The notes: generated from the sequence alone by a model not told the origin. A DNA stretch of 64,000 nucleotides from Pseudomonas sp. N040 (GCF_015637705.1 NZ_JADOBE010000010.1:124001-188000); one strand, 5' to 3'; shown: positions 39,193-48,809, numbered from the stretch's first letter. A program made the numbers and translations.

Positions 39193-41028
39193 ATGTCGCT
39201 TGTTCAGATGCATGACGCCCCACTGCGTCCAACCTCCACCATGCTGCAGAATATCCATCTGGCCCCGCGCCGGTTGCATTGGAATTTCCCATGTCTGCCT
39301 GCTGCACCGGTGGCGAATAATCCCGAATTGTCCGCCTTCTTGCTGGCTGTTTCCTGGTTTGTGGTGGCGTTCGAGGATGTCGGTATTCCGGTGGTACGCA
39401 ACGCCGTGCCTAAACTGGCTGAACATCCCGCGTTGGCCCGTGAGGCGCAGGTGTTTGTCGCGCAGGAAGCATTGCATTCGCAGGCGCATGAACTGTTCAA
39501 CCGCTCGCTGGTTGCTCAGCATGGCTATGACACAACTGCGGTGGAGCGCGAAGGAAAGCGCTTCATTGACACTGTGCTGCACAGTAGCGAGCAGGAGCAG
39601 GTGGCCATGGTGGCGGTGCTGGAGCACGTAATCTTCAGTGTTGCCGAATGGTACGAAACGGCCCATGACCTGCATCCCCAGGTAGACCCCGCATTTCACC
39701 GCCTGCTGCTTTGGCATTGCATGGAGGAGACCGAGCACACTGCCGTCGTGCACGATATGTACGAACACATTTATGGCACAGGTGCCGCAGCCTACCGCAT
39801 GCGTATTTCCACGCTGGGGCGGGGCATGCGCTCGGCGGTGCGGACATTGATGCGCATGTGGCGCGCGTTGTTGCCGCAGGTCTGCGTCCGGCTCGGTTGC
39901 ACGCCCACCAAGGCTCGTGCCTGGGCGTCCTTCGTACGCGAGTCAGCACCGTATCTGGGGGATATGCTGACCATCTTCAAACCGGCTTTTTCGCCCTGGG
40001 CACGTTCGCTGGAGCCCGGGTTGTTGCCGGAACTGCGCCAGAAATTGCAGTTGCCTGATGCTGGGCAGTGGCAGGAATTGGTAGTCGAGCGCATCGTGCA
40101 AGTGTCGGCCGATGTGCGGATGTATGCATTGCTCGCCAGCAACGGTGGTGCGCTGGCACCCTGGGAAGCGGGCGCGCATGTGGATGTCGAAATCGATGGC
40201 GGAGTGGTGCGCCAGTATTCGCTGTGCGGTAATCCTCTGGAACAGGACATCTACTCTATCGCTGTCCGTCAGGATGCCGTCGGGCGGGGCGGCTCCTTGC
40301 GCCTGCATGCCGAAGTGCAGGTCGGCAGCCGGTTGCGGGTGGGCTTGCCACGCAACAATTTTGCCCTCGATCTGCAGGCCGACGGTGAGGTTGTGCTGCT
40401 GGCCGGCGGCATCGGGGTAACGCCGTTGCTGTCCATGGCCTGGGCGCTGCACGCCAGTGGCCAGCCCTTCAGTCTGCACCTGTGTGGTCGCGACGCCGAG
40501 CATTTGCCGTTTGCCGGCGAGCTCGCCAGCTGGCCGTTTGCCGACCGCGTGCACACCCACCTGAGCAGTCAGGCCGGGCGCGTCGATCTGCGGCAATTGC
40601 TGGCTGGCTGGGACGCCCAGCGCCCCCGCCAGCTGTATGTGTGTGGCCCGACAGGCTTCATGGATCAGGCGGACGCCGCCGCTCGCGCCAGCGGGTGGCC
40701 TGCCACGGCGGTACACCTGGAGCGTTTCGCAGCTGCTGCCGCCGGACCGCAGCCGGGCGATCACGCCTTTACCCTGCATCTGGCCCGTAGCGGGCGCAGC
40801 CTGCAAGTGGATGCCGGACAGAGCATGCTCGAAGCCATGGAAGTGGCCGGCCTGAATCCGCCCAGTGCCTGTCGCGAGGGGCTGTGTGGTGCCTGCCTGT
40901 GCAGCGTGCTGGAAGGTGAGGTCGAGCATCGCGATGCGATCCTCAGCGCCGAGGAACAGCAGACGGGCAAGCGCATCGCCACCTGTGTCTCGCGGGCCCG
41001 CGGCGAGCAACTGAGCATCGATTTCTGA
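39193..41028 (+). CDS. Diiron-type domain fused to flavin reductase and 2Fe-2S ferredoxin
   Basis: The protein has 611 residues. Residues 1-290 match the PF10118 metal-dependent hydrolase family and show a ferritin-like ligand pattern: E61 (FED), E92-A-L-H95, E144, E179-T-E-H182. Residues about 300-520 form a phthalate-dioxygenase-reductase-type module: RQYSLCGNP (flavin), GGIGVTPLLSMAW and CGPTGFMD (NAD). Residues about 525-611 are a plant-type ferredoxin with C560, C565, C568 and C598. The three parts form a complete electron chain from NAD(P)H to an iron site, suggesting a self-sufficient oxygenase or desaturase. The reaction is unknown. The neighbouring AraC regulator, SDR and esterase suggest an oxidative catabolic cluster. 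Confidence 0.88.
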   Translation: MSLVQMHDAPLRPTSTMLQNIHLAPRRLHWNFPCLPAAPVANNPELSAFLLAVSWFVVAFEDVGIPVVRNAVPKLAEHPALAREAQVFVAQEALHSQAHELFNRSLVAQHGYDTTAVEREGKRFIDTVLHSSEQEQVAMVAVLEHVIFSVAEWYETAHDLHPQVDPAFHRLLLWHCMEETEHTAVVHDMYEHIYGTGAAAYRMRISTLGRGMRSAVRTLMRMWRALLPQVCVRLGCTPTKARAWASFVRESAPYLGDMLTIFKPAFSPWARSLEPGLLPELRQKLQLPDAGQWQELVVERIVQVSADVRMYALLASNGGALAPWEAGAHVDVEIDGGVVRQYSLCGNPLEQDIYSIAVRQDAVGRGGSLRLHAEVQVGSRLRVGLPRNNFALDLQADGEVVLLAGGIGVTPLLSMAWALHASGQPFSLHLCGRDAEHLPFAGELASWPFADRVHTHLSSQAGRVDLRQLLAGWDAQRPRQLYVCGPTGFMDQADAAARASGWPATAVHLERFAAAAAGPQPGDHAFTLHLARSGRSLQVDAGQSMLEAMEVAGLNPPSACREGLCGACLCSVLEGEVEHRDAILSAEEQQTGKRIATCVSRARGEQLSIDF

Positions 41029-41108
41029 GCACCTGCAACAGGGTTGGGTTGTAAAGTTTCTCGACCATGCGTCAATTTATCTGCACAATCCGTCAGCAGA
41101 GGTGACCC

Positions 41109-41807
41109 ATGTCCGAGATACTTGTCCTGACCCATGTTGACTATTGCCCGCCGGCCTACCTGGGCGACTTCCTCGATGCCCGAGGCGAGTCCTGGCGCGA
41201 GGTGCGCTGCGACCTGGGCGAGCTGGATGCACTGGATCTGGATCAGCCCAAGGCGGTGGCCGTGATGGGCGGCGGCATGAGCGTCAACGATCCGCTGCCG
41301 TGGCTTGAACAAGAGATCCAGGTGCTCCAGCATTTCATCGCCCGCGACATTCCGCTGATCGGCCATTGCCTGGGCGGGCAGCTGCTGGCCCGCGCGCTGG
41401 GTGCACCGGTGCAGCACATGGGCTACAACGAAGCCGGCTGGCAACCCATGCGTCGCCTGGCGCCCAGCCCCTGGCTGGATCATCTGCCGGATGAATTCCC
41501 CATTTACCAGTGGCACAACGACAGCTTCGCCATCCCCGAGGGCGCCATCCACCTGTTATCCAGCAGCTGGTGCGCCAACCAGGGCTTCAGTTGGGGCGAC
41601 AAGCTGCTGGCGCTGCAAGGCCATCCGGAGATGACCGTGCAACTGGTGGAGGAATGGTTCCGCGACGCCGGCCACCTGCTCGATGAGACCCAGCCGAGCC
41701 AGGAGAAGCGCGTCCAGACGCGGGAAAATCTGGCGGGGAAAGTGGCGGCGATGAACCGGCTCGCAGAAGGGCTGTATAGCCACTGGCTGCGACTGGCCGT
41801 CAGTTGA
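41109..41807 (+). CDS. Class I glutamine amidotransferase-like protein
   Basis: The protein has 232 residues. GATase1 fold: VAVMGGGMSVNDPLPWL, nucleophile elbow IGHCLGGQLLARAL (Cys about 80), and LQGHPEMT near the C-terminus with the catalytic His (and the Glu three residues on). It is a stand-alone hydrolase of gamma-glutamyl amide bonds (GuaA-C-terminal-like). The substrate is unclear. It has its own upstream gap of 80 bp and no operon partners. Confidence 0.88.
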   Translation: MSEILVLTHVDYCPPAYLGDFLDARGESWREVRCDLGELDALDLDQPKAVAVMGGGMSVNDPLPWLEQEIQVLQHFIARDIPLIGHCLGGQLLARALGAPVQHMGYNEAGWQPMRRLAPSPWLDHLPDEFPIYQWHNDSFAIPEGAIHLLSSSWCANQGFSWGDKLLALQGHPEMTVQLVEEWFRDAGHLLDETQPSQEKRVQTRENLAGKVAAMNRLAEGLYSHWLRLAVS

Positions 41808-42387
41808 TAACAGCAGACTTCCCAAAAGGCCGTTGCAAAGCAGCCGGCGGTGCAGATGCTGGGATGAGAGTTTGCGCGGAGGCTCGATACCAAACGAAAT
41901 TGAACCGCGCGGCATATGGCTGAGCCGCTAACACGGCCGTGACCAACGGAAGTACTGGGCTTCGTCCATTCGTGCCGGGCTGATATTTTCCAAAAGCAGA
42001 CCATCAGAAGTGTCTACAAAACTCGGGGCGATTCAGAGCGAGTATTTGCGGCTTTCATAGATAAGCAAATAACCTGGACGTTCGAATCGCGGCAACTGCT
42101 GCGCAGTTTCCCCACCCTGCGCAAGTTCGGGTGCCCGTAGGGTGGACAACGTCTACTTGTCCACCAGCTGCGGCGACAAGGCCTTCGGGTCGGAGGCGGC
42201 CGGTTGGCAGCCTGCGTGGCTGACCCCGTTGAACGCAAGCGGTTAGTCGGCACCCATGCCAATCACTGGTCAGAGGTCACGCAACTGGGCGCTCCAGTTT
42301 CCTTACGGTGACGCCTTTGTAGTTCGTAAGCTGCGCTTCCCGGCCTCCTGCGGTGCCTGGCTCACCCTCTTTTTGCAGCTACAGCGC
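41808..42387. other. 580-bp region without a recognised gene
   Basis: It lies between the amidotransferase and the convergent Dyp-type peroxidase. No frame here shows protein-like content. A palindrome GTAGGGTGGACAACGTCTACTTGTCCACC lies at about 42138-42166. The rest shows nothing recognisable; it may be decayed sequence. Confidence 0.5.
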
Positions 42388-43269
42388 CTACAAGCCGACC
42401 GCCCGCAGATCGAGCTGGCCGTCGCGCAGTGGCGGGCACCAGAAGTAGCTGCCGTTGATGGGCCGGCTGAACTGGAACAGCCCGTCACGGATGCCGTCAT
42501 CGGCGCCGACCATGCGCCGCATCTGCGCTTCATAGGCGTCGAATGACGTGGCGAAGGCGGCGAACATCAGCCCGCTGTCGTCATCCCGTGCCCAGGGCAT
42601 CGAGCGGCGCAGGACGAAGGCTTCCGGATCGAAACTCTCTTGCGCGGTGCGCTTGACGTGTGCCGACTCGGGCGCATCGTCGAGTTCCTGGTTGTCGCTC
42701 TTGCGCCGGCCGATGGCGTGGTCCTGCTGCTGGCCGGACATGCCGTCGAAGGCGTGGAAGTCGTGCTGCCATTGCTGCAGGGCGAGAAAGCTCGAACCAT
42801 CCAGGCCGGGCCCCTGCGTGGCGACCAGGGCGGTGGCGGTGGCGGCACTGCCGACCGGGTTTTCCGTGCCGTCCTCGTAGCCGGTGAGGTCGCGCCCGCC
42901 GCCATAGCGAAAAGCATCCACGCCGTGCTGCAGGTCGAAGGCCTGGCCCAGCGCCTGTTCAACCCGGCGGCTCAGATGCACCAGCTCGCCGCGCTCGTCG
43001 CTGCGCAGCCAGCAGCACAGGTCGTGCGGGGTGGCCGGGATGGCCAGGCCGGGGCTGGAGAAATCCGGAAAGCCGCGCAGGCCGGGAATGCGCGCGCCCA
43101 GGCGGTTGACCAGTGCCGGCCCCAGGCCGACGACCATAGCGTCAACTTCAGCCAGCGCGGCCAGCCGGGTCAGGGCGGCCGCCTGTCCGGCCTGCGGCCG
43201 TGCGGCAAACAGCAGGTAACGGCCAAAGGCGGGGATTGGCGCGAGGATTCCGGGTTGTGCCTGGCTCAT
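42388..43269 (-). CDS. Dyp-type heme peroxidase
   Basis: The protein has 293 residues. Signature GRDLTGYEDGTENPVG (the GxxDG motif with the catalytic Asp), proximal His in SAHVKRTAQESFDPEAFVLRRSMPW, and FAAFATSFDAYEAQMRRM. It has no signal peptide, so it is cytoplasmic like YfeX. Dyp peroxidases oxidise dyes, porphyrinogens or Mn(II) with hydrogen peroxide; the physiological substrate is unknown. It is not next to an encapsulin gene. Confidence 0.93.
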   Translation of the reverse strand: MSQAQPGILAPIPAFGRYLLFAARPQAGQAAALTRLAALAEVDAMVVGLGPALVNRLGARIPGLRGFPDFSSPGLAIPATPHDLCCWLRSDERGELVHLSRRVEQALGQAFDLQHGVDAFRYGGGRDLTGYEDGTENPVGSAATATALVATQGPGLDGSSFLALQQWQHDFHAFDGMSGQQQDHAIGRRKSDNQELDDAPESAHVKRTAQESFDPEAFVLRRSMPWARDDDSGLMFAAFATSFDAYEAQMRRMVGADDGIRDGLFQFSRPINGSYFWCPPLRDGQLDLRAVGL

Positions 43270-43383
43270 GGTTGCTCCTCAGGATGGCCGGTGGCGGGGG
43301 GCTTGGCGGGCCAGTATAGCCATGCGGGCGGCTTTGCCGAGCGGCCGCTGATGGTCGCGGCCGTGACCCGGCGTCAACAGTTC

Positions 43384-44202
43384 CTAGGGGCTGGCGCTAG
43401 TGCCTTGCTTGCGTCCGGCCATGTGCCGCAGGTAGGTGAGCAGCTGGTGCAGTTGCAGGTCGCCAAGGGTGGCCGAGTCGAAGCCGGGCATGCGTGCCTG
43501 TGGCCAGCGCCGCAGGTTTTGCGGGTCGCGGATGTACTGCAGCAGGAAGTCGCCGGCCAGGTACTCGGTGGGGCTGTAGGGAATGTTCAGGTCCGGGCCG
43601 AACTCGCTGGCGCCTTCGCCATTGAGGCGGTGGCAGGCCAGGCAATGCTTCTGGAACTGGACAAAGCCCTGCTGGACATCGTCCGGAGCATCGGCTGCCG
43701 GCACCAGTGCCGGGAAGCGCTGGCTGACGCTGGCCGTGGTGCGCAATGCGGCAAGCTGGAAGGGCCACTGCTCGGGGCCGATGGCACTGGCCGCAGGGTT
43801 TTCCCAGACCAGGTAGAACGGCCCGGCCCCCGCTTTGCCTGCGGCCAGTCCCGGCCAGGGCGTGCCCGGTTCCTCGATGGCCAGCCAGGCCACGGAGCCT
43901 TCCTCCTGCAGCAGCGGCGCGGCCGGCAATTCGGCAACGAAGCCGTCCATGGCCACCGCCTGCACGTGCTGATCCGCGCCGACGCCCGGCAGCAGCGTGC
44001 GCAGTGGTACGGCGCGATAGCGCATGGGGCGCCGGTAGCCGACATCCGCGGGAATCTCGATGAGCTGCGCCTGGGGCAGGCCCAGCAGTTCCGCGGTGCT
44101 CCAGATGCGCGTGTGGTCACCCAGTTCGATCTTCAGTTCGGCAGCGTTCACCGGCAGGCCGAGCAGCAGGTACAGCAACAAGGGCAGCAGGTGGGTGCGC
44201 AT
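43384..44202 (-). CDS. Secreted c-type cytochrome with oxidoreductase-like domain
   Basis: The protein has 272 residues and a signal peptide (LLPLLLYLLLGLPVNAA). Residues about 20-150 resemble the molybdopterin-sulfite-oxidase fold used without cofactor (IWSTAELLGLPQAQLIEIPADVGYRRPMRYRAVPLRTLL). Residues about 185-265 are a cytochrome c domain: FQKHCLACHRLNGEGASEFGPDLN (CxxCH) with a distal Met, probably in ARMPGFDSA. It should be periplasmic. Electron partners are not next to it; the peroxidase upstream in the same direction is a possible co-function but is not exported. Confidence 0.85.
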   Translation of the reverse strand: MRTHLLPLLLYLLLGLPVNAAELKIELGDHTRIWSTAELLGLPQAQLIEIPADVGYRRPMRYRAVPLRTLLPGVGADQHVQAVAMDGFVAELPAAPLLQEEGSVAWLAIEEPGTPWPGLAAGKAGAGPFYLVWENPAASAIGPEQWPFQLAALRTTASVSQRFPALVPAADAPDDVQQGFVQFQKHCLACHRLNGEGASEFGPDLNIPYSPTEYLAGDFLLQYIRDPQNLRRWPQARMPGFDSATLGDLQLHQLLTYLRHMAGRKQGTSASP

Positions 44203-44412
44203 GCGGAAACTCCCGGACTGGTTCTCCGCTCACGCTAGCACAGCCGGCAGACCTGGCGCACCGCGCAGTCGCTGGCAGGCTGCGGCGGCATGAGCCGAGT
44301 GGTCAATCGGCTTGAGCGCATCGGTCATTGAGTGCTGGTGCGCTGCCGCTAAGGTGTGTGCACCGGGTGAAACGGGTGTTTGCCCCTGGATCAATCGCGA
44401 CGAGAGAAAGCC

Positions 44413-45618
44413 ATGACCGAAGCATATATTTTTGATGCCGTGCGTACTCCGCGTGGCAAGGGCAAGAAGGACGGCGCGCTGTACAGCGTCAAGCCGGTTG
44501 ATCTGGTAGCCGGGTTGCTCAGAGCTCTGGAAGCCCGCAACCAGCTGGATACCAGCCAGGTGGACGACATCGTCCTCGGCTGCGTGACGCCGGTGGGCGA
44601 TCAGGGTGCCGACATTGCCAAGACCGCCGCTTTCGTTGCCGACTGGGACGAGTGCGTGTCGGGCGTGCAGCTCAATCGTTTCTGCGCCTCCGGCCTGGAA
44701 GCCGTCAACCTGGCTGCAATGAAAGTGCGCTCCGGCTTCGAAGACATGGTGGTAGCCGGCGGCGTGGAGTCCATGTCGCGCGTGCCGATGGGTTCTGATG
44801 GCGGCGCCTGGGTGATGGACCCGGCGACCAACATGCACACCAACTTTGTGCCGCAGGGCGTGGGCGCCGACCTGATCGCCACGCTGGAAGGCTTCTCGCG
44901 TACCGACGTTGACGCTTTCGCCATGCGCTCGCAGCAGAAAGCTGCGCGTGCCAGTGCCGATGGTTCGTTCAACAAATCACTGATTCCGGTGACCGACCAG
45001 AATGGCATCGTCATCCTCGACCATGACGAGTTCATTCGTGGTGATTCCACGGTGGAGAGTCTGGGCAAGCTCAAGCCGAGCTTCGAGATGATGGGCCAGA
45101 TGGGCTTTGATGCTTCAGCCCTGCGCAAGTATTCGCATGTGGAGAAGATCAACCATGTGCACACCCCGGGCAACAGTTCGGGCATTGTCGATGGCGCGGC
45201 GCTGATGCTGATCGGCAGCGAAGCCAAGGGCAAAGAGCTGGGCCTCAAGGCGCGCGGCCGCATCGTCGCCACCGCCGTCACCAGTACTGATCCGACCATC
45301 ATGCTCACCGGCCCGGCTCCGGCCACGCGCAAGGCACTGGCCAAGGCGGGCCTTGCGGCCAGTGATATCGACCTGTTCGAAGTCAACGAAGCCTTTGCTT
45401 CGGTGGTGATGAAGTTCATGAAGGAAATGGGCGTGTCCGAGGACAAGGTCAACGTCAATGGCGGCTCGATTGCCATGGGCCACCCGCTGGGTGCGACCGG
45501 TTGCGCCATTCTCGGCACCCTGCTCGACGAACTGGAGAAGCGCAATCTGCGCTATGGCCTGGCCACCCTGTGTGTCGGTGGTGGGATGGGCATCGCTACG
45601 ATCATCGAACGTATTTGA
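44413..45618 (+). CDS. Acetyl-CoA C-acetyltransferase (thiolase)
   Basis: The protein has 401 residues from the ATG at 44413 ([21 protein letters not shown]). It cleaves 3-ketoacyl-CoA to acetyl-CoA and a shorter acyl-CoA. Seen: [14 protein letters not shown] with the acylated Cys, [29 protein letters not shown] and CVGGGMG with the second catalytic Cys. It is followed by a repeat and a FadB-like multifunctional enzyme, forming a beta-oxidation operon. Confidence 0.94.
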   Translation: MTEAYIFDAVRTPRGKGKKDGALYSVKPVDLVAGLLRALEARNQLDTSQVDDIVLGCVTPVGDQGADIAKTAAFVADWDECVSGVQLNRFCASGLEAVNLAAMKVRSGFEDMVVAGGVESMSRVPMGSDGGAWVMDPATNMHTNFVPQGVGADLIATLEGFSRTDVDAFAMRSQQKAARASADGSFNKSLIPVTDQNGIVILDHDEFIRGDSTVESLGKLKPSFEMMGQMGFDASALRKYSHVEKINHVHTPGNSSGIVDGAALMLIGSEAKGKELGLKARGRIVATAVTSTDPTIMLTGPAPATRKALAKAGLAASDIDLFEVNEAFASVVMKFMKEMGVSEDKVNVNGGSIAMGHPLGATGCAILGTLLDELEKRNLRYGLATLCVGGGMGIATIIERI

Positions 45619-45621
45619 CCG

Positions 45622-45675
45622 GTAGGGCGGGTGCAACCCGCGCAATTGACCAGACGCGGGTTTCACCCGCCCTAC
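45622..45675. repeat. GTAGGGCGGGTGCAACCCGC palindrome, copy 2
   Basis: GTAGGGCGGGTGCAACCCGC at 45622 is mirrored by GCGGGTTTCACCCGCCCTAC ending at 45675. It matches the element at 6072-6116 and lies inside the beta-oxidation operon between its two genes. Confidence 0.8.
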
Positions 45676-45694
45676 GCATCGAAGGAATTAGAAA

Positions 45695-47839
45695 ATGACT
45701 GAAGCTATCCGCTACGAAAAAGGCCCGGACAATATTGTTGTTCTGACCATGGACATGCCGGGCCAGAGTGCCAACACCATGAACGCGGTGTACCGCGAAG
45801 CCATGGGCAAGATTGTTGATCGCCTGGAAGCCGAGAAAGACTCGATTGCCGGGGTGATCGTCACCTCCGCCAAGAAGACCTTTTTTGCCGGTGGCGACCT
45901 GAATGAGCTGATCAAGGTCACCAAGGCTGATGCCAAGTCGTTCTACGACATGATTCTCAACATCAAGGGCCAGTTGCGCCGCCTGGAATGCCTCGGCAAG
46001 CCGGTGGTCGCCGCCATCAATGGAGCGGCTTTGGGGGGGGGCTGGGAGATCGCCCTGGCCTGCCATTACCGCATTGCGCTGGACAGCCCGGCGGTGCAGA
46101 TCGGCCTGCCGGAAGTGACCCTCGGCCTGCTGCCGGGCGGTGGCGGGGTGGTGCGCATGGTGCGCATCCTCGGTCTGGAAAAATCCCTGCCGTACCTGCT
46201 GGAGGGCAAGAAAGTCCGTCCGGACGCAGCGCTCAAGGCGGGCCTGATCCACGAGCTGGCGACTTCTGCCGAAGACATGCTGGCCAAGGCGCGTGCCTGG
46301 ATCGCGGCCAATCCGGCGGCCGTCCAGCCATGGGATGTGAAGGGTTACAAGATCCCTGGCGGTACACCAAGTTCTCCGGCCGTGGCACAGATGCTGGCCA
46401 TTGCCCCGAGCGTGCTGCGCAGCAAGACCCAGGGCTGCTTCCCGGCGCCGGAGAAGATCATGTGCGCCGCGGTCGAAGGTGCACAGGTCGATTTCGACAC
46501 CGCGCAGATCATCGAAGCGCGCTACTTCACCGAACTGACCACAGGTCAGGTGGCGAAGAACATGATCGGCACCTTCTGGTTCCAGCTCAACGAAATCAAC
46601 GCCGGCGGTTCGCGGCCGAAAGGCCCGGCGCCTTACGTGACCAAGAAGGTCGGCATCCTCGGTGCCGGCATGATGGGTGCGGGCATTGCCTACGTGACGG
46701 CAGCCGCCGGTATCGACGTGGTGCTCAAGGATGTGTCCATCGAAGCGGCGGAAAAAGGCAAGAGCTACTCGGCCAACCTGCTCGACAAGAAAGTCAGCCG
46801 CGGCCAGATGACCGCCGAGAAGCGCGATGCCTTTCTCGCGCGCATCCAGCCGACCGTCAGCGATGCGGATTTTGCCGGCTGCGACCTGATTATCGAAGCG
46901 GTATTCGAGGACCGCGGCCTGAAAGCCAAGGTCACCGCAGCTGCCGAAGCCGCCGCGCTGCCGGATGCGGTGATTGCTTCCAACACCTCGACCCTGCCAA
47001 TCACCGGTCTGGCTACGGCGGTGCAGAAGCAGGACAAGTTCATTGGTCTGCACTTCTTCAGCCCGGTCGACAAGATGCCGCTGGTGGAGATCATCAAGGG
47101 TGCCAACACCTCGGATGAAACCCTGGCCCGTGGCTTCGACTATGTGCTGCAGATCAAGAAAACGCCGATTGTGGTCAACGACAGCCGTGGCTTCTTCACC
47201 TCGCGCGTGTTCGGCACCTTCACCAACGAAGGTCTGGCCATGCTCGGCGAAGGCGTCTCGGCAGCGATGATCGAGAACGAAGCGCGCAAGGCCGGCATGC
47301 CGGTCGGCCCGCTGGCGATCAGCGACGAAGTGTCGATGAGCCTGCAGGAGCACATCCGTCAGCAGACGATCAAGGACCTGGCCGCCGAAGGCAAGCAGAT
47401 GCCCGATCACCCGGCCTATGCCGTGGTCGATGCGATGCTCAAGGAGTTCAAGCGTCCGGGCAAAGCGGCGGGTGCCGGCTTTTACGAGTACCCGCAGGGT
47501 GGCAAGAAGTTCCTCTGGCCAGAACTCAAGGCGCGTTTCGAGAAGGCCGATGCGCAGATCTCCCAGGAAGACGTACGTGACCGCATCCTGTTCATCCAGG
47601 CCATCGAAACCGTGCGCTGCCTGGAAGAGAACGTGTTGCTGTCGGTGGCGGATGCCAACATCGGCTCGATCTTCGGTATCGGCTTCGCTGCCTGGACCGG
47701 TGGTGCGCTGCAGTTCATCAACCAGTACGGGGTGAAGGACTTCGTCGCCCGCGCCCAGTACCTGGCCGAGCAGTACGGCGAGCGTTTCCTGCCGCCGGCC
47801 CTGCTGCTGGAGAAGGCCGCCAAGGGCGAAAGCTTCTGA
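45695..47839 (+). CDS. FadB-like enoyl-CoA hydratase/3-hydroxyacyl-CoA dehydrogenase
   Basis: The protein has 714 residues. The N-terminal crotonase domain has FFAGGDLNEL and GAALGGGWEIALACHYRI (oxyanion loop), PEVTLGLLPGGGGVVRM. The middle dehydrogenase has the NAD site VGILGAGMMGAGIAYVTAAAG (about 325-345), SNTSTLPITGLA, and GLHFFSPVDKMPLVEII with the catalytic His. A C-terminal 3HCDH domain ends it. It catalyses two steps of fatty-acid beta-oxidation and passes its product to the upstream thiolase. A terminator follows at 47853. Confidence 0.95.
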   Translation: MTEAIRYEKGPDNIVVLTMDMPGQSANTMNAVYREAMGKIVDRLEAEKDSIAGVIVTSAKKTFFAGGDLNELIKVTKADAKSFYDMILNIKGQLRRLECLGKPVVAAINGAALGGGWEIALACHYRIALDSPAVQIGLPEVTLGLLPGGGGVVRMVRILGLEKSLPYLLEGKKVRPDAALKAGLIHELATSAEDMLAKARAWIAANPAAVQPWDVKGYKIPGGTPSSPAVAQMLAIAPSVLRSKTQGCFPAPEKIMCAAVEGAQVDFDTAQIIEARYFTELTTGQVAKNMIGTFWFQLNEINAGGSRPKGPAPYVTKKVGILGAGMMGAGIAYVTAAAGIDVVLKDVSIEAAEKGKSYSANLLDKKVSRGQMTAEKRDAFLARIQPTVSDADFAGCDLIIEAVFEDRGLKAKVTAAAEAAALPDAVIASNTSTLPITGLATAVQKQDKFIGLHFFSPVDKMPLVEIIKGANTSDETLARGFDYVLQIKKTPIVVNDSRGFFTSRVFGTFTNEGLAMLGEGVSAAMIENEARKAGMPVGPLAISDEVSMSLQEHIRQQTIKDLAAEGKQMPDHPAYAVVDAMLKEFKRPGKAAGAGFYEYPQGGKKFLWPELKARFEKADAQISQEDVRDRILFIQAIETVRCLEENVLLSVADANIGSIFGIGFAAWTGGALQFINQYGVKDFVARAQYLAEQYGERFLPPALLLEKAAKGESF

Positions 47840-47852
47840 TGGTCTGAGTGTC

Positions 47853-47887
47853 ACGACAAAACCGGCTCTGGCCGGTTTTGTCGTTAT
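47853..47887 (+). terminator. Rho-independent terminator after the beta-oxidation operon
   Basis: The 13-bp stem ACGACAAAACCGG/CCGGTTTTGTCGT has loop CTCTGG, followed by TATT. It starts 14 bp after the FadB-like stop. Confidence 0.85.
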
Positions 47888-47939
47888 TGGCCCGGTAGAA
47901 ATCCTCAGGCAAGCTGTAGGCCTTCTGTGGATGAGTTGC

Positions 47940-48761
47940 ATGTCTGATATTGATTTCCCTGACGGACCCGAGCAAACCGAGCTGACCCGTGAAGCGGTGA
48001 TGCGTTACCACTTTGCCTGGAAACACCGTGACCTCGATGCGGTGCTGGCGCTGTATCACCCGGATATCGAATACCGCGACTTTTCGGCCGACCGCACCAT
48101 GCGACTGGCCGACCTGCGCGAGTTTGTCAGCAGAAGCCTGCCGCAGCTGGAAGACGAGTTGCTTGAACACACGGATCGTATCCGCATCGACGGGCACACC
48201 GCCTTTATCCAGTACCGCATCCGCTTGCGCGGCGGCGACGGGCTGGCCTCGTTTCGTGCCAGCGAGGCGATTACCGTGCGCGACGGGCTGATCTGGCGCA
48301 TCAATGAATACACCAATCTGGAACGCAGCAGCGACGCCGGCGTAAGGGTGGTGGATTCGCGCCCGGCACTCAGCCGGCTGGGCTTGTCGGCGCGGCAGAT
48401 GGGCTTGCTGGCCAGCGATCTGCAGCAGTATTTCCAGCAGCACCAGCCGTATCTGAATGCGGATCTGGACCTGCAACAGGTTGCCGCAGCCACCGGTTAC
48501 AGCCGCAACCAGATCTCCTATCTGCTCAATCAGGTGCTGGGGCAGAGCTTCTACCGCTATGTGAATCAGGCACGCCTGCAGCACCTGCTGGATAACCTGC
48601 CGGCCGACAGTGATCTGCGGCGTATCGACGAGCTGGCCTTTGCCGCCGGTTTCAATTCGCTGTCGGCGTTCTACAGCTGTTTTCGCCGGCATACCGGCGT
48701 TTCACCAAAGGCCTATCTGAAGCAGATTTCCTTGCGCGCACGCACGCAAGACAGCAACTGA
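47940..48761 (+). CDS. NTF2/SnoaL-like domain fused to an AraC-type regulator
   Basis: The protein has about 273 residues; ATG at 47931 gives three more and is equally possible. Residues 1-130 form a SnoaL/NTF2-like fold (EAVMRYHFAWKHRDLDAVLALYHPDIEYRDF, RIDGHTAFIQYRIRLRGG, LIWRINEYTNLE), a fold that binds small hydrophobic ligands. Residues about 160-270 are an AraC HTH (LQQVAAATGYSRNQISYLLNQVLGQSFYRYVNQAR, RIDELAFAAGFNSLSAFYSCFRRHTGVSPKAYL). It is probably a ligand-sensing regulator of the following FAD oxidase, cupin and binding-protein genes. Confidence 0.85.
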   Translation: MSDIDFPDGPEQTELTREAVMRYHFAWKHRDLDAVLALYHPDIEYRDFSADRTMRLADLREFVSRSLPQLEDELLEHTDRIRIDGHTAFIQYRIRLRGGDGLASFRASEAITVRDGLIWRINEYTNLERSSDAGVRVVDSRPALSRLGLSARQMGLLASDLQQYFQQHQPYLNADLDLQQVAAATGYSRNQISYLLNQVLGQSFYRYVNQARLQHLLDNLPADSDLRRIDELAFAAGFNSLSAFYSCFRRHTGVSPKAYLKQISLRARTQDSN

Positions 48762-48809
48762 AGCCTGCCTTAGGCTGCGTACATCGTTTGATTGTGCGGA
48801 GCCCGAGTA

